From the NCBI GenBank assembly GCA_963556195.1, contig OY744520.1:395501-459500 (forward strand): DNA of 64,000 nucleotides, in the 5' to 3' direction. This document shows, one piece after another, positions 56,150 to 64,000 of the stretch. The stretch is from Sepiola atlantica. Taxonomy: Eukaryota > Mollusca > Cephalopoda > Sepiida > Sepiolidae. Under the pieces are notes generated by a model. It was not told the DNA's origin. It searched no databases and was given only the letters and a program-made list of their open reading frames with translations. Position numbers and translations under genes: made by a program. The stretch's first letter is position 1, and each line of letters begins with the position of its first letter.

Positions 56150-59086
56150 ATGGAAGATTTTTAATCAACTATGATAGAACTAGTGAAATATCAAATGCAA
56201 CAGCAGCGAGAAGCTGAAGAAAGATTTCGAAAGCTTTTACTAGAACAATGAAAATAAGGCGGCGACATGCTACTAAAGACAACGGAAAACTTATAAAACA
56301 AAAACGAGAAACTGACGAAAAAATTTGAAGTATATCGGTTAGTGGTAACGAAAATGCTTAATTTTCGTACAAGGATTGTTATAAGAAAAAGACGCTGAGA
56401 TCAGACGAAGGGTTCTGAACAAGTTAGATAAATGAACCTAATTTGACACTACAAAAGTCAGCTGAAGACCGCCAGAGATTTGTAAGTGCTGAGCAAGATT
56501 CCAAGGGCATTGAAAAGTTGGACATTGCGCACATTAGAAAAGTACGTCAACAATTGAAATTCAACTCCCACTCAAAAACAACAATGAAAACAGATTTTTA
56601 CGCCCCTACTAAAACGAGTCAGTCCAACAAAAACAAAACTACCACCAAAATCATGTGTTCGTTGTGGAGCCCTTCATTGGTTTATGAACTCTCCATTTCG
56701 TTTTAAAACCTACCTGACTTGTAATAAAGTTAACATTGTAGAACAAATAAGGGTTCTATCTACAAGTAAAACGAACATAACTGCATTAATATAAGAACAT
56801 TTGTGCACGTCAAATTCCTGGATAAAAATATTAAATTACAATTAGATTCGGGCCTGGACGTGTCGATAACAAACCTACATACATGGAAAAGGTTTAATAA
56901 ACCGACCCTGTTAAGAACCAATAGAATAGCCAGTACAATGCTTGGTGAAAAAATTAAATTTAAGGGTGAAATAATTACCAACGTTTACTTAATGTGAACT
57001 ACCAAAAAGTTGAAAATACTCGTGTTAAAATACACTGATAATTAATTTGGCACTGATTCGATGCAAGCGTTCAATTCATGGGAGTTACCAATAAATACGT
57101 TTTGCCAGAAAATGGAACGTCGGACAAACGAGTCAGAAAAAATAAAGCAAGTTTTTTTCTGGCGGTCCTGATAGATGTACCAAGATGGCAGCTAAATTTC
57201 AACTGAACGAGAACGTTCAGCCCGTATTTAAGAATACACAAGATATGCCTTTTGCCTCGTTGGAAAAAATAAATGAGGAATTGGACCGACTATTGACGAC
57301 CGGCATTTTATCAAAAGTGCAATACAGTAAATGGCATCACCTACGGTCTATGTGAAAAAGAAATCCGTGTGTGTACAGATCTTTCTACAGAATGCAGCAC
57401 TAAAGGATTATCATTATCCAATGCCAAGCCCAGAAAAGTTTTTTTCAAAATGAAATGGAGGCAAATTCTTCTGAAATATAGATGTTATTGAAGCCTACCT
57501 CTTAATACCTATAGGAGAAGAAAGTTCTTAATTATTATGTATAAATACGCATCGCAGTTTATACAAGTTATAACGGCTTGCATTTGGGATCAAAGTTGCT
57601 CCAGCAATTTTTTAGCATGTTATGGATACCATGATGAGAGAACTTGATTTTACGATTGCGCACCTTGACAACATCTTAATGAATAGTAAAAATATAGAAA
57701 CATGCAGGGGAAACATTTTCAAAGTGTTTTCGCGAATCTGGGACTATTGGTTTAAAGTTAAAGAAAAATGTGATTTTTTTAGAAAAAAATAAAATATTTG
57801 GGTCATGTAATAGATGAGGATGACAGAAGGCCGGATCCAGAACGAGCCATCGCAACTAAGAACATGCCGGCTACGGAAAACGTCACACCATTACAGTAAA
57901 TTATTACCAGCTTTTATCCCAGAGATGCATAACCTCCGTGCTCCACTGAATGAACTATTAAGAAATGATATTGGTAGTGGAGTTGACACCCGAATGCCAG
58001 GAGACATTAAACAAAACTATTGAAATGCTGACATCGGATTTATTCATTACGTATCATAACCCAAACTTAGACATCATAGTGGCTAGCGATACAGGTTCGT
58101 ATGAAGTAGGAGTATGCATTCTTCATGTAATGCCAGCAGAGAAGCATTACTCTCAATCAAGAAGGAGGCTGTTAGAATAATTTTGCAGGAACTAAGTTCC
58201 ACCGCTATATACACGGTAGATTGTTCAAATTACAAAGAGATTATATGCCATTAATAACCATTTTCGACCTAGAAAAAGCTCTGCTTGTGTATACGGTGAA
58301 TAGACCACAGAGATGGGGAATAATGTTATTTAAAATGGAGTATTTACCGTAAAAAAGATCTATCACAAAGATGGATTGACATGACTAGTTCCGAGACATA
58401 GAGAGCCACTAGAAGACCCCGTGATTGCTTCCCTACGAGCTGACGGCAAGATACAAGGTATGTTGTGCAACACGGTAAGAGAACTTCCTGTGACCCCACA
58501 TGAAATTAAAAATGAAGCCCTCGATGATAAATTCATTATCATTACAAGAAATAAAATGGCTGATAAAGACCAACATTTTGCAGACAGTTCTGCATTATGT
58601 GACGATGTACTCTTGTACAGTGAGAAAGTCGTCACTAAAAAAAACTACAGAAAAGCAGCCTAATGGATTTTCACGTCGCCATTCGGGGACAAATAGGATG
58701 AAAAGTTTAATGCATTGTAATGTGTACTGGTCTAAAATGTATCACGGCATTGAAAACATCGTCAATACGTGTAAATGCTTTGCCTTGGCGACAAAGGCAC
58801 AACCTATTAAACATAGTCCGTAGCAAAAAAACGGACCGACCTTGGTAAAGAATACACGTGGATTTTGCGGACCCGTTGTAGAGATTTTACTATCTAATTG
58901 TAGTCGATAGTTTTCTAAATGGTTTGAAGTATTACGACGTAAATAAACCACTACGGAGGTAACGATAAACTTCCTTCACGAATTGTTCGCCCGTTTTGGG
59001 GTGGTCGATTGTTTGGTCAGTGAAAACGGAACGCAATTTCCGTCCTCCGACTTTAAAGAATTCTGTGAGATTTTCAGATAAGACAC
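56150..59086 (+). pseudogene. Older Ty3/Gypsy-like element, gag to integrase (5' portion)
   Basis: A degenerate gag-pol on the plus strand: gag start LVKYQMQQQREAEERFRKLL (56,185), a knuckle-like CVRCGALHWF (56,660), protease LQLDSGLDVSI (56,835), RT blocks ASLEKINEELDRLLTTGILS (57,255), DVIEAYLLIP (57,480), LAFGIKVAPAIF (57,570) and HLDNILMNSK (57,660), where the usual catalytic Asp pair reads DN, RNase H region FKLQRDYMPLITIF (58,225) and RPQRWGIMLFKMEYL (58,305), integrase HHCC-like VYWSKMYHGIENIVNTCKCF (58,725) and core (HVDFADP near 58,855; LHELFARFGVVDCLVSENGT near 58,970). Stops are frequent. The integrase is cut at 59,091 by the insertion of the element at 59,092-63,098. Confidence 0.75.
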
Positions 59087-59091
59087 ATCAC

Positions 59092-59301
59092 TGTCGTCCG
59101 AAAACACCTTCTTCTTGTCTCTCTTCCTGGGGCACCCAATCCGACCTCCACCTTCACTGGTCTCAATCAAGAACTGAACCCACAAAGACAATACAGCATT
59201 ACTTATACCCGCCATTTTTGGAGTTTAATAGAAATCTCGCGAGATTCACGTCCGCCCGACGAGATTACGGGTAGGCCTTATGTTTTTATTTTTCCACTAC
59301 A
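59092..59301 (-). repeat. 3' LTR
   Basis: 210 bp, TG...CA on both strands; next to the ATCAC duplication on the left and the G-rich tract on the right. Confidence 0.92.
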
Positions 59302-59327
59302 TGCCCCCGGGATCTTAAAATCACATC

Positions 59328-60085
59328 TCACATCGCATAGTCAGCAATCCAGACCGGTTGTCTCCTCTCACGATTAGAGCGTCGCGGGGGTTCTTCCAAC
59401 GGGAGTTCACCGGCTTCTTCCTCAGCATCTCCATTTGATGGCAGAGAGACACGACGTATGTCAAGCACGTGTCGCGGCATCCCGTCAACACTCACATTGT
59501 TTCCAGACTGTACATGCGTTACCCTTCCTCGTCCCCAACGTGTAGTGCATAGAGCTCCCGGTGGCTTGACCCACACTTCTTCACCAACTGTGATGGATCC
59601 TTGTCCCTCTTCACTCATGTTCGTTCTAGCAAGAGGATGACGGCACTCATACTGAAAGACTGACTGATGCGGCACTGACTCTTCATCTTGACCACTCTTT
59701 GGAGACATGTTGTACCAAAATACCGCCTCTTCTGGTGAGATTCGGCCTCTCTCTGCAACAGCCTTTATGGTTCGGTGATGCCTTTCGACAATCCCATTTC
59801 CTCCCGGTCGATATGCAGCCCGAAAAAATTGCCGGGTTCCCCACCTGGCACACAGCTCTGCAAAGTCTTCAGAGCGGAAGGCGGCACCATTATCCAGTAA
59901 TATTCCTCCACTGGCCCCCTCTCCAAAAACACCGCCTCCACGGCTCTGCAGATTTCACTCGCGGTTTCCGCTCTCAACTTACGCCAGATTGCCACTCTCC
60001 CAGGTCCACAGTCGACCATTGACAGGAATATATCGTTCCTATAAAGCGTGACGTCAATGGCCAGCCGTTTCCAAGTTTCAGTCAC
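59328..60085 (-). pseudogene. Integrase of the Gypsy-like element, frameshifted
   Basis: The first frame (60,085-59,915) has TWKRLAIDVTLYRNDIFLSM, containing the first catalytic Asp. A shift near 59,905-59,912 leads to LLDNGAAFRSEDFAELC (second Asp) and RPGGNGIVERHHRTIKA (catalytic Glu) at 59,905-59,750. The tail from 59,708 contains VGEEVWVKPPGALCTTRWGR, a chromodomain-like or SH3-like C-terminal segment, and ends REQRRQPVWIADY-like basic sequence at 59,328. All three catalytic residues are present but not in one frame. The family normally uses this enzyme to insert the DNA copy. Confidence 0.8.
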
Positions 60086-60129
60086 CTGTAATTCCCCTCT
60101 CTCGTGAAGGATGGGGCAGGGTCAATTGA

Positions 60130-61473
60130 TTAACACTCTCTGCATTGTTCCACCACCTCTTTAACCGCCTCCTTTGTCACACACGGGTTCACCTTTCTTG
60201 CAAGAAAAAGTGTCCTCTCTTTCCCAAAGTGGTGCATTTCATGCAGCTCTCTCGCTTCCTCACTAACGGCGCACACAGCCGCTGCATCATTCTCTTTAAG
60301 CCAGGCCTTCTTTACTCGGGTCAGGGCATCTGCTCTGTTCTTTTGAGTCCGGACAAGCGTAACCGACACTCTCAGTCCAAACTCGCGAATCAAGTCTCCC
60401 AAAATCCCGAGCCTACGCTTGATCAGCATCTCAGCTGCTCCCTTGGTCCTTACTCTCCTGTCTCCTGAGACTTCTGACTGGATCCAGGAGGCCACTGTGG
60501 CCGAGTCCGTTTTCAACTCTGCATTTTTCAAGCCCCACTTTAGAGCCAGGTTCACTCCCTTTGCTGCAGCCTCGAGCTCTGCAACATTTATGTGGGCATG
60601 GTCATTTCTTTTGCGTAGCCAAGCGGCATCCTCCACTGTTGCTCCTCCAATTTCAAGCAGCACACCGAGAGCCAGAGAGCTAGCATCACACCAGATCACA
60701 CCTTCTTTGCCCCGTTCGACACGCCATTTTCCTTTGACGGGGTCTTCCACCTTAACCTCCTCCACCACCTCGCGTATCAACTGCACAACATCCTCAGTCA
60801 CTGTGTCATCCCAGCGGCCGCCTTCGGTCCGCCTTTTCATATAGCTGCATGCTACTCTGAGCCACCCGCAAATGGGGTAATGGCCAACCAGCTTCCCACA
60901 TATGGAGAACAGCTCTCTCTTAGTCAGTCCGTCTGAGATATCGGGCACCTCATTACCCCGTCTAAAGATCAACGTCCCCTCCTTATTCCTTTGCAGCTTT
61001 AGTCCTAGGGCCATGCAATTTTCTAGTGGCTCAGGTGACTTCGCAATCAACCCATATCTTCCAACGTGATTGCTAACACTTTCCGCGGACAGTTTTCCTT
61101 CCTCGACCAGGATGTCATCAATATATGAGCTTGTGGCCCTCTCCACCTCGTTATTTTTCCCCAGCACTGTTTTCAAAATTGCAGTCATAATTTTGGGTGC
61201 CGAACTGAGCCCAAAACCCAACCTTGTCAAGCAAAAGGTCTGACCATTGAACTTAACCAGCTGGTACCGCCATAGCTTCTCGTCTATGTGTATCTGGAGG
61301 TAGGCTGATTTTAGGTCCATAATCTTGCTTGCCCGCTCCATCTTCCTCCACTCCCGCATTACTTCCTCGCAAACGTCGATACCGTCCCCTGTGTAGCAAG
61401 CAATATGCTGGTTTAGCTCTCTGTAGTCCAATACTGGCCTAACTTTCCCTTTGGTGGGCTGGACTACCGCCAT
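60130..61473 (-). CDS. RT and RNase H of the Gypsy-like element
   Basis: The longest protein-like open frame in the window (447 codons). RT: KGKVRPVLDYRELNQHI (residues ~8-24), KIMDLKSAYLQIHIDEKLWR (~53), FCLTRLGFGLSSAPKIM (~80), catalytic YIDDILVEEG (~117). RNase H: GVIWCDASSLALGVLLEIGG (~255), HINVAELEAAAKGVNLAL (~287), LKTDSATVASWI (~311), RADALTRVKKAWL (~372), with its acidic residues present. The frame extends upstream in the same element toward the protease with broken sequence (PILKNQVGCYESI). It ends at the linker EQCREC, a stop at 60,130, before the integrase frame. The relative at 50.65-52.35 kb shares this RT type. Confidence 0.85.
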   Translation of the reverse strand: MAVVQPTKGKVRPVLDYRELNQHIACYTGDGIDVCEEVMREWRKMERASKIMDLKSAYLQIHIDEKLWRYQLVKFNGQTFCLTRLGFGLSSAPKIMTAILKTVLGKNNEVERATSSYIDDILVEEGKLSAESVSNHVGRYGLIAKSPEPLENCMALGLKLQRNKEGTLIFRRGNEVPDISDGLTKRELFSICGKLVGHYPICGWLRVACSYMKRRTEGGRWDDTVTEDVVQLIREVVEEVKVEDPVKGKWRVERGKEGVIWCDASSLALGVLLEIGGATVEDAAWLRKRNDHAHINVAELEAAAKGVNLALKWGLKNAELKTDSATVASWIQSEVSGDRRVRTKGAAEMLIKRRLGILGDLIREFGLRVSVTLVRTQKNRADALTRVKKAWLKENDAAAVCAVSEEARELHEMHHFGKERTLFLARKVNPCVTKEAVKEVVEQCREC

Positions 61474-61635
61474 GAGTGGAAGGACTCCGTCTGCTTCCCC
61501 GGACCATGGTACAAGGATACCTTCCTCAATCCACCTCGCTATCTCTTTCTCAAATTCAGCCCTTGTGTCACCATTCAGAATACTTTCGTAGCACCCAACT
61601 TGATTTTTTAGTATTGGCGGCTCTGAAACCCAACG

Positions 61636-62091
61636 CTATTCCACCGTCCACTTATCTCCATCAACACTGGCCTGAAAGTCTTTGTCTTTGATTTGGCACG
61701 GTTGCGCCTTCTTGGCTTTAACCCTCTCCATTCCTGCCAATCCGACTGGGCGCTCGCATCCAAATGTGATCATGCCCATGCTAAACATAGCACCCCCTAG
61801 TCGATCGATGACATCCAGGCCCAACACAACATCAACACCTGCAACAAGCCGCTCCATCACAATTGCCTTCACCTCAAGTTCGGTCTCTCTCACTATTATT
61901 CTCACAGTGCACATTCCTCGGCACATCACCTCACGGCCATCAACCGCCCTCACACTGGTCGTTCCATGCCAAGATTTAGCAACATCCGTTGTCACCAACG
62001 TGGTCGTGCAGCCGGTATCAACCAGGGCTTTGGCTCTCTTCCCGTTTGCGGTGACCTCCACCTGTGGTAATGCAGTCCTATGCGCCGTCAC
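61636..62091 (-). pseudogene. Protease region of the Gypsy-like element
   Basis: A 151-codon frame with the aspartic protease core AKALVDTGCTTTLVTTDV (residues ~18-35) and VDVVLGLDVIDRLGGAMFSM (~90-109), the flap-side LGxDxx motif. The frame is entered after a C-run of ten at 62,099-62,108, which separates it from gag and probably shifted the frame. It ends at VDGDKWTVE, and the continuation is in the same direction. Confidence 0.75.
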
Positions 62092-62109
62092 TTTATAGGG
62101 GGGGGGGGG

Positions 62110-62857
62110 TAGCCATTGGCGCTATGGCAACCCTCTAATCGTTTCCCTGCACCGTGCAGGTTCGGCTGATATGCCCAGTTTGTCCACAACGGAAGCAGGT
62201 TATGCCAGGCTTAGGTTTTCGGCAGTCCCGTACAAAATGAGGCCCCTGGCATCAAAAACATTTCACTGGAGCTTTTCCAGGTGACCGCCTCCACGAGAGA
62301 TTCTCCTTAACTGCGGACTTCCCTCCCATCAGGCTTACACTCGCGGTTGCCTCCAACTGGTGACACTTCTTTGTCAGCACCCTGGCATGGGTCAGCACTT
62401 CATCCATGTTGATGCTCTCGATCATTGTCAGTCTCTGCAGCTCTGTGGACACACTATCAGGAAGACCAGTCACAAACGTCATTTTCACCGTTTTTTCAAG
62501 GCTCATCCCTGCATAACCCGCCAGTCCCCATAGCCTCCGGATCTCCGTCGCAAAGACATCTACTGGCTCCCCTGTCCATGTGATCCTGCGCATTCCGCTA
62601 TAGGCGTCGAAAACGCTTTCTGCGAAAGCGGTCTTTAGTCTTGCCTCTATCAAATCTGCGTCGTCTTGTTCAGCGTCATTCATTTCCAGGTAGACCGAAA
62701 GTGCAGTTTCTTCCAAATATAATGGAATCAAGGTTTCCACATCTTCAATTTTCTTCAATCTTGCGACTATCTTCAATTTAGACAACCATCGCACTACGTC
62801 TCCATCACCAGCGTACGCCTTCAATACGTCACTGCTTAATTTGATTCTGTCACCCAT
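62110..62857 (-). pseudogene. Gag of the Gypsy-like element
   Basis: ATG at 62,855-62,857 opens MGDRIKLSSDVLKAYAGDGD, then VVRWLSKLKIVARLKKIEDV and GLPDSVSTELQRLTMIESI, a capsid-like segment of ~200 residues. A TGA at 62,252-62,254 interrupts a pair of CCHC knuckles: CxCQGPHFVRDC and CFRCGQTGHISRTC, where the TGA replaces the second residue of the first knuckle. A TAG follows at ~62,141 before the C-run. It would form the virus-like particle core and bind the RNA. Confidence 0.8.
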
Positions 62858-62888
62858 CCTGTTATGTAGGTAGACCGCCGGAATAGCT

Positions 62889-63098
62889 TGTCGTCCGAAA
62901 ACACCTTATTCTTGTCTCTCTTCCTGAGGCACCCAATCCGACTTCCACCTTCACTGGTCTCAATCAGGAACTGAACCCACAAAGACAATACAGCATTACT
63001 TATACCCGCCATTTTTGGAGTTTAATAGAAATCTCGCGAGATTCACATCCGCCCGACGAGATTACGGGTAGGTCTTATGTTTTTATTTTTCCACTACA
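62889..63098 (-). repeat. 5' LTR
   Basis: 210 bp, the partner of 59,092-59,301, with six substitutions between them. ATCAC follows at 63,099-63,103. Confidence 0.92.
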
Positions 63099-63700
63099 AT
63101 CACGACTATTCGTACCATGCTTGGTCAACCGGCCAGGCCGACCGCTTTGTGGACACTTTAAGAAGAGCCCTGAAAAAAGCTCGCGGCACTCCCACGGAAA
63201 CAGCTCTGCAGCAGTTTTTACAAGTATATGGGATCACGCCAAACGTGAACACACCACTCTCATTATCTCCCGTTAGATGATGTTTGTGCGAAAAGTAAGA
63301 TCCGTGTTTTAATAATTACTGTCAAAACAGACAAAACAGAGCAGAACTTTATTGTACCAATAAACGCTACATCCCAGGGGATATATTATATTTCAAGATG
63401 TTTAAAAATAACACGTTTTTTCTGGTACGATAGAAAAGAGAATTGGAAATATGGTTTATATAATCCAAGGCCCTCTGTTTTCTCATGAGAGACACTTAAA
63501 TTAAATTAGAAAGCGACTCTCAGATCACACTGATAGTACTTCCCAGGAAGAAGTTATGGGCATCATATACCATACTTTCGGTATACCAGTACCCCAAACA
63601 GTCCTGGAAAAGCTGCAACCTGTAAAAAAACAGGAAGTCTCCAGCTCTTATTGTAATCAATTCAAAAATGAAACGATACTGATACTCCTGAAGAGGTAAG
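63099..63700 (+). pseudogene. Older Gypsy-like element, integrase remainder and 3' part
   Basis: Immediately after the inserted element the integrase of the older element resumes: PYHAWSTGQADRFVDTLRRA with its catalytic-Glu region changed (GQADRFV where GxxERxx is usual), then LKKARGTPTETALQQFLQVY and GITPNVNTPLSLSPVR to ~63,280. Beyond that, decayed sequence continues (LYCTNKRYIPGDILYFKMFK near 63,350). The 3' LTR was not delimited. Confidence 0.75.
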
Positions 63701-63932
63701 GCTTGGTAGGAGATTTTGTTTATTTTACCTTACCTATAAACACACTTTGGACTCTTCCATTCACAATAAATACTGGGATCGCCTTTTCCGCATTGTTGAA
63801 GCAACCTAAGTCTAAACCGGCAGTCAGGACTGACGTACCACCACTCTTATTTCTCTGTTATATTTTCTTTTAATATATTTGTTTTCACTTAACCCAGAGT
63901 TCGTGTTTTTAAACCGTCACTTTTACAAAGCC

Positions 63933-63938
<6 letters not shown>

Positions 63939-64000
<62 letters not shown>
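63939..64000. repeat. (TA)n microsatellite at the window edge
   Basis: TA run that continues beyond the window. Confidence 0.95.

Larger units (their letters stand above)
59092..63098 (-). mobile_element. Complete Ty3/Gypsy-like LTR retrotransposon, 4,007 bp
   Basis: Identical-order 210-bp LTRs at 59,092-59,301 and 62,889-63,098 differ at 6 positions (about 97 % alike). They read TGTAGTGG ... CGGACGACA on the minus strand, flanked by the 5-bp duplication ATCAC (59,087-59,091 and 63,099-63,103). On the minus strand: gag (62,857-62,110), protease, RT, RNase H, integrase, then a G-rich tract CCCGGGGGCA directly before the 3' LTR, a plausible polypurine primer. The sequence after the 5' LTR does not start with TGG, so the tRNA primer is unclear. 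The coding region has stops and frameshifts. It is inserted in an older element in opposite orientation. Confidence 0.92.

Noticed and set aside
62869..62889. AGCTATTCCGG next to the 5' LTR matches the satellite unit at the window start
   Set aside because: Eleven matching bases with no further similarity on either side; most likely chance, or a primer-site sequence unrelated to the satellite.

Overview
The window looks like intergenic or intronic DNA from a metazoan nuclear genome. It is A+T-rich, has no bacterial gene layout, is packed with (TA)n, (TAA)n, (GAT)n and (GA)n microsatellites, and contains at least ten families of transposable elements, nearly all of them dead. The mix (R4/Dong-like and jockey/CR1-like LINEs, Ty3/Gypsy-like elements, Penelope, mariner, pogo, hAT MITE, tRNA-like SINEs) suggests an invertebrate, perhaps a mollusc or other lophotrochozoan. 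That is an inference; nothing in the window fixes the taxon.

1-10 kb: a 34-bp satellite, a mariner relic, a decayed R4/Dong-like LINE relic, two oppositely oriented jockey/CR1-like LINE fragments, and the only recognisable host-type coding sequence, two phase-compatible exons that encode one WSC domain (6,937-7,050 and 9,290-9,409). 9.5-23.3 kb: three copies of one R4/Dong-like LINE, each ending in TAA-type repeats (one nearly full length, 13.86-18.05 kb), a 245-bp satellite, a 1.35-kb TIR element, and a nearly full-length AP-endonuclease LINE (19.17-22.95 kb). 23-48 kb: a complete 1,320-bp mariner with TIRs and TA duplication, a Penelope GIY-YIG fragment, a 145-bp hairpin, a large inverted repeat, LINE 3' ends, a perfect hAT MITE with 8-bp duplication, and an uncertain series of micro-exon-like sequences.

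48.8-64 kb is the richest part. A parvovirus-like NS1 relic lies at 48.8-50.64 kb; its nuclease half is on the plus strand and its helicase half on the minus strand, and a 9-bp inverted repeat sits exactly at the switch. It abuts a truncated Gypsy-like element (50.65-52.35 kb). A pogo/Tigger-like transposase with a PHD finger follows (52.8-54.66 kb). Last comes a nest: a complete 4,007-bp Gypsy-like element with 210-bp LTRs and a 5-bp target duplication (59,092-63,098, minus) inserted in the integrase of an older Gypsy-like element on the plus strand.

No element appears able to encode all of its proteins: each has stops, frameshifts or truncation. No rRNA, CRISPR or convincing tRNA gene was seen. 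Most long reading frames made of one or two amino acids come from microsatellites and were left out. Clade names are judged from motifs read by eye.
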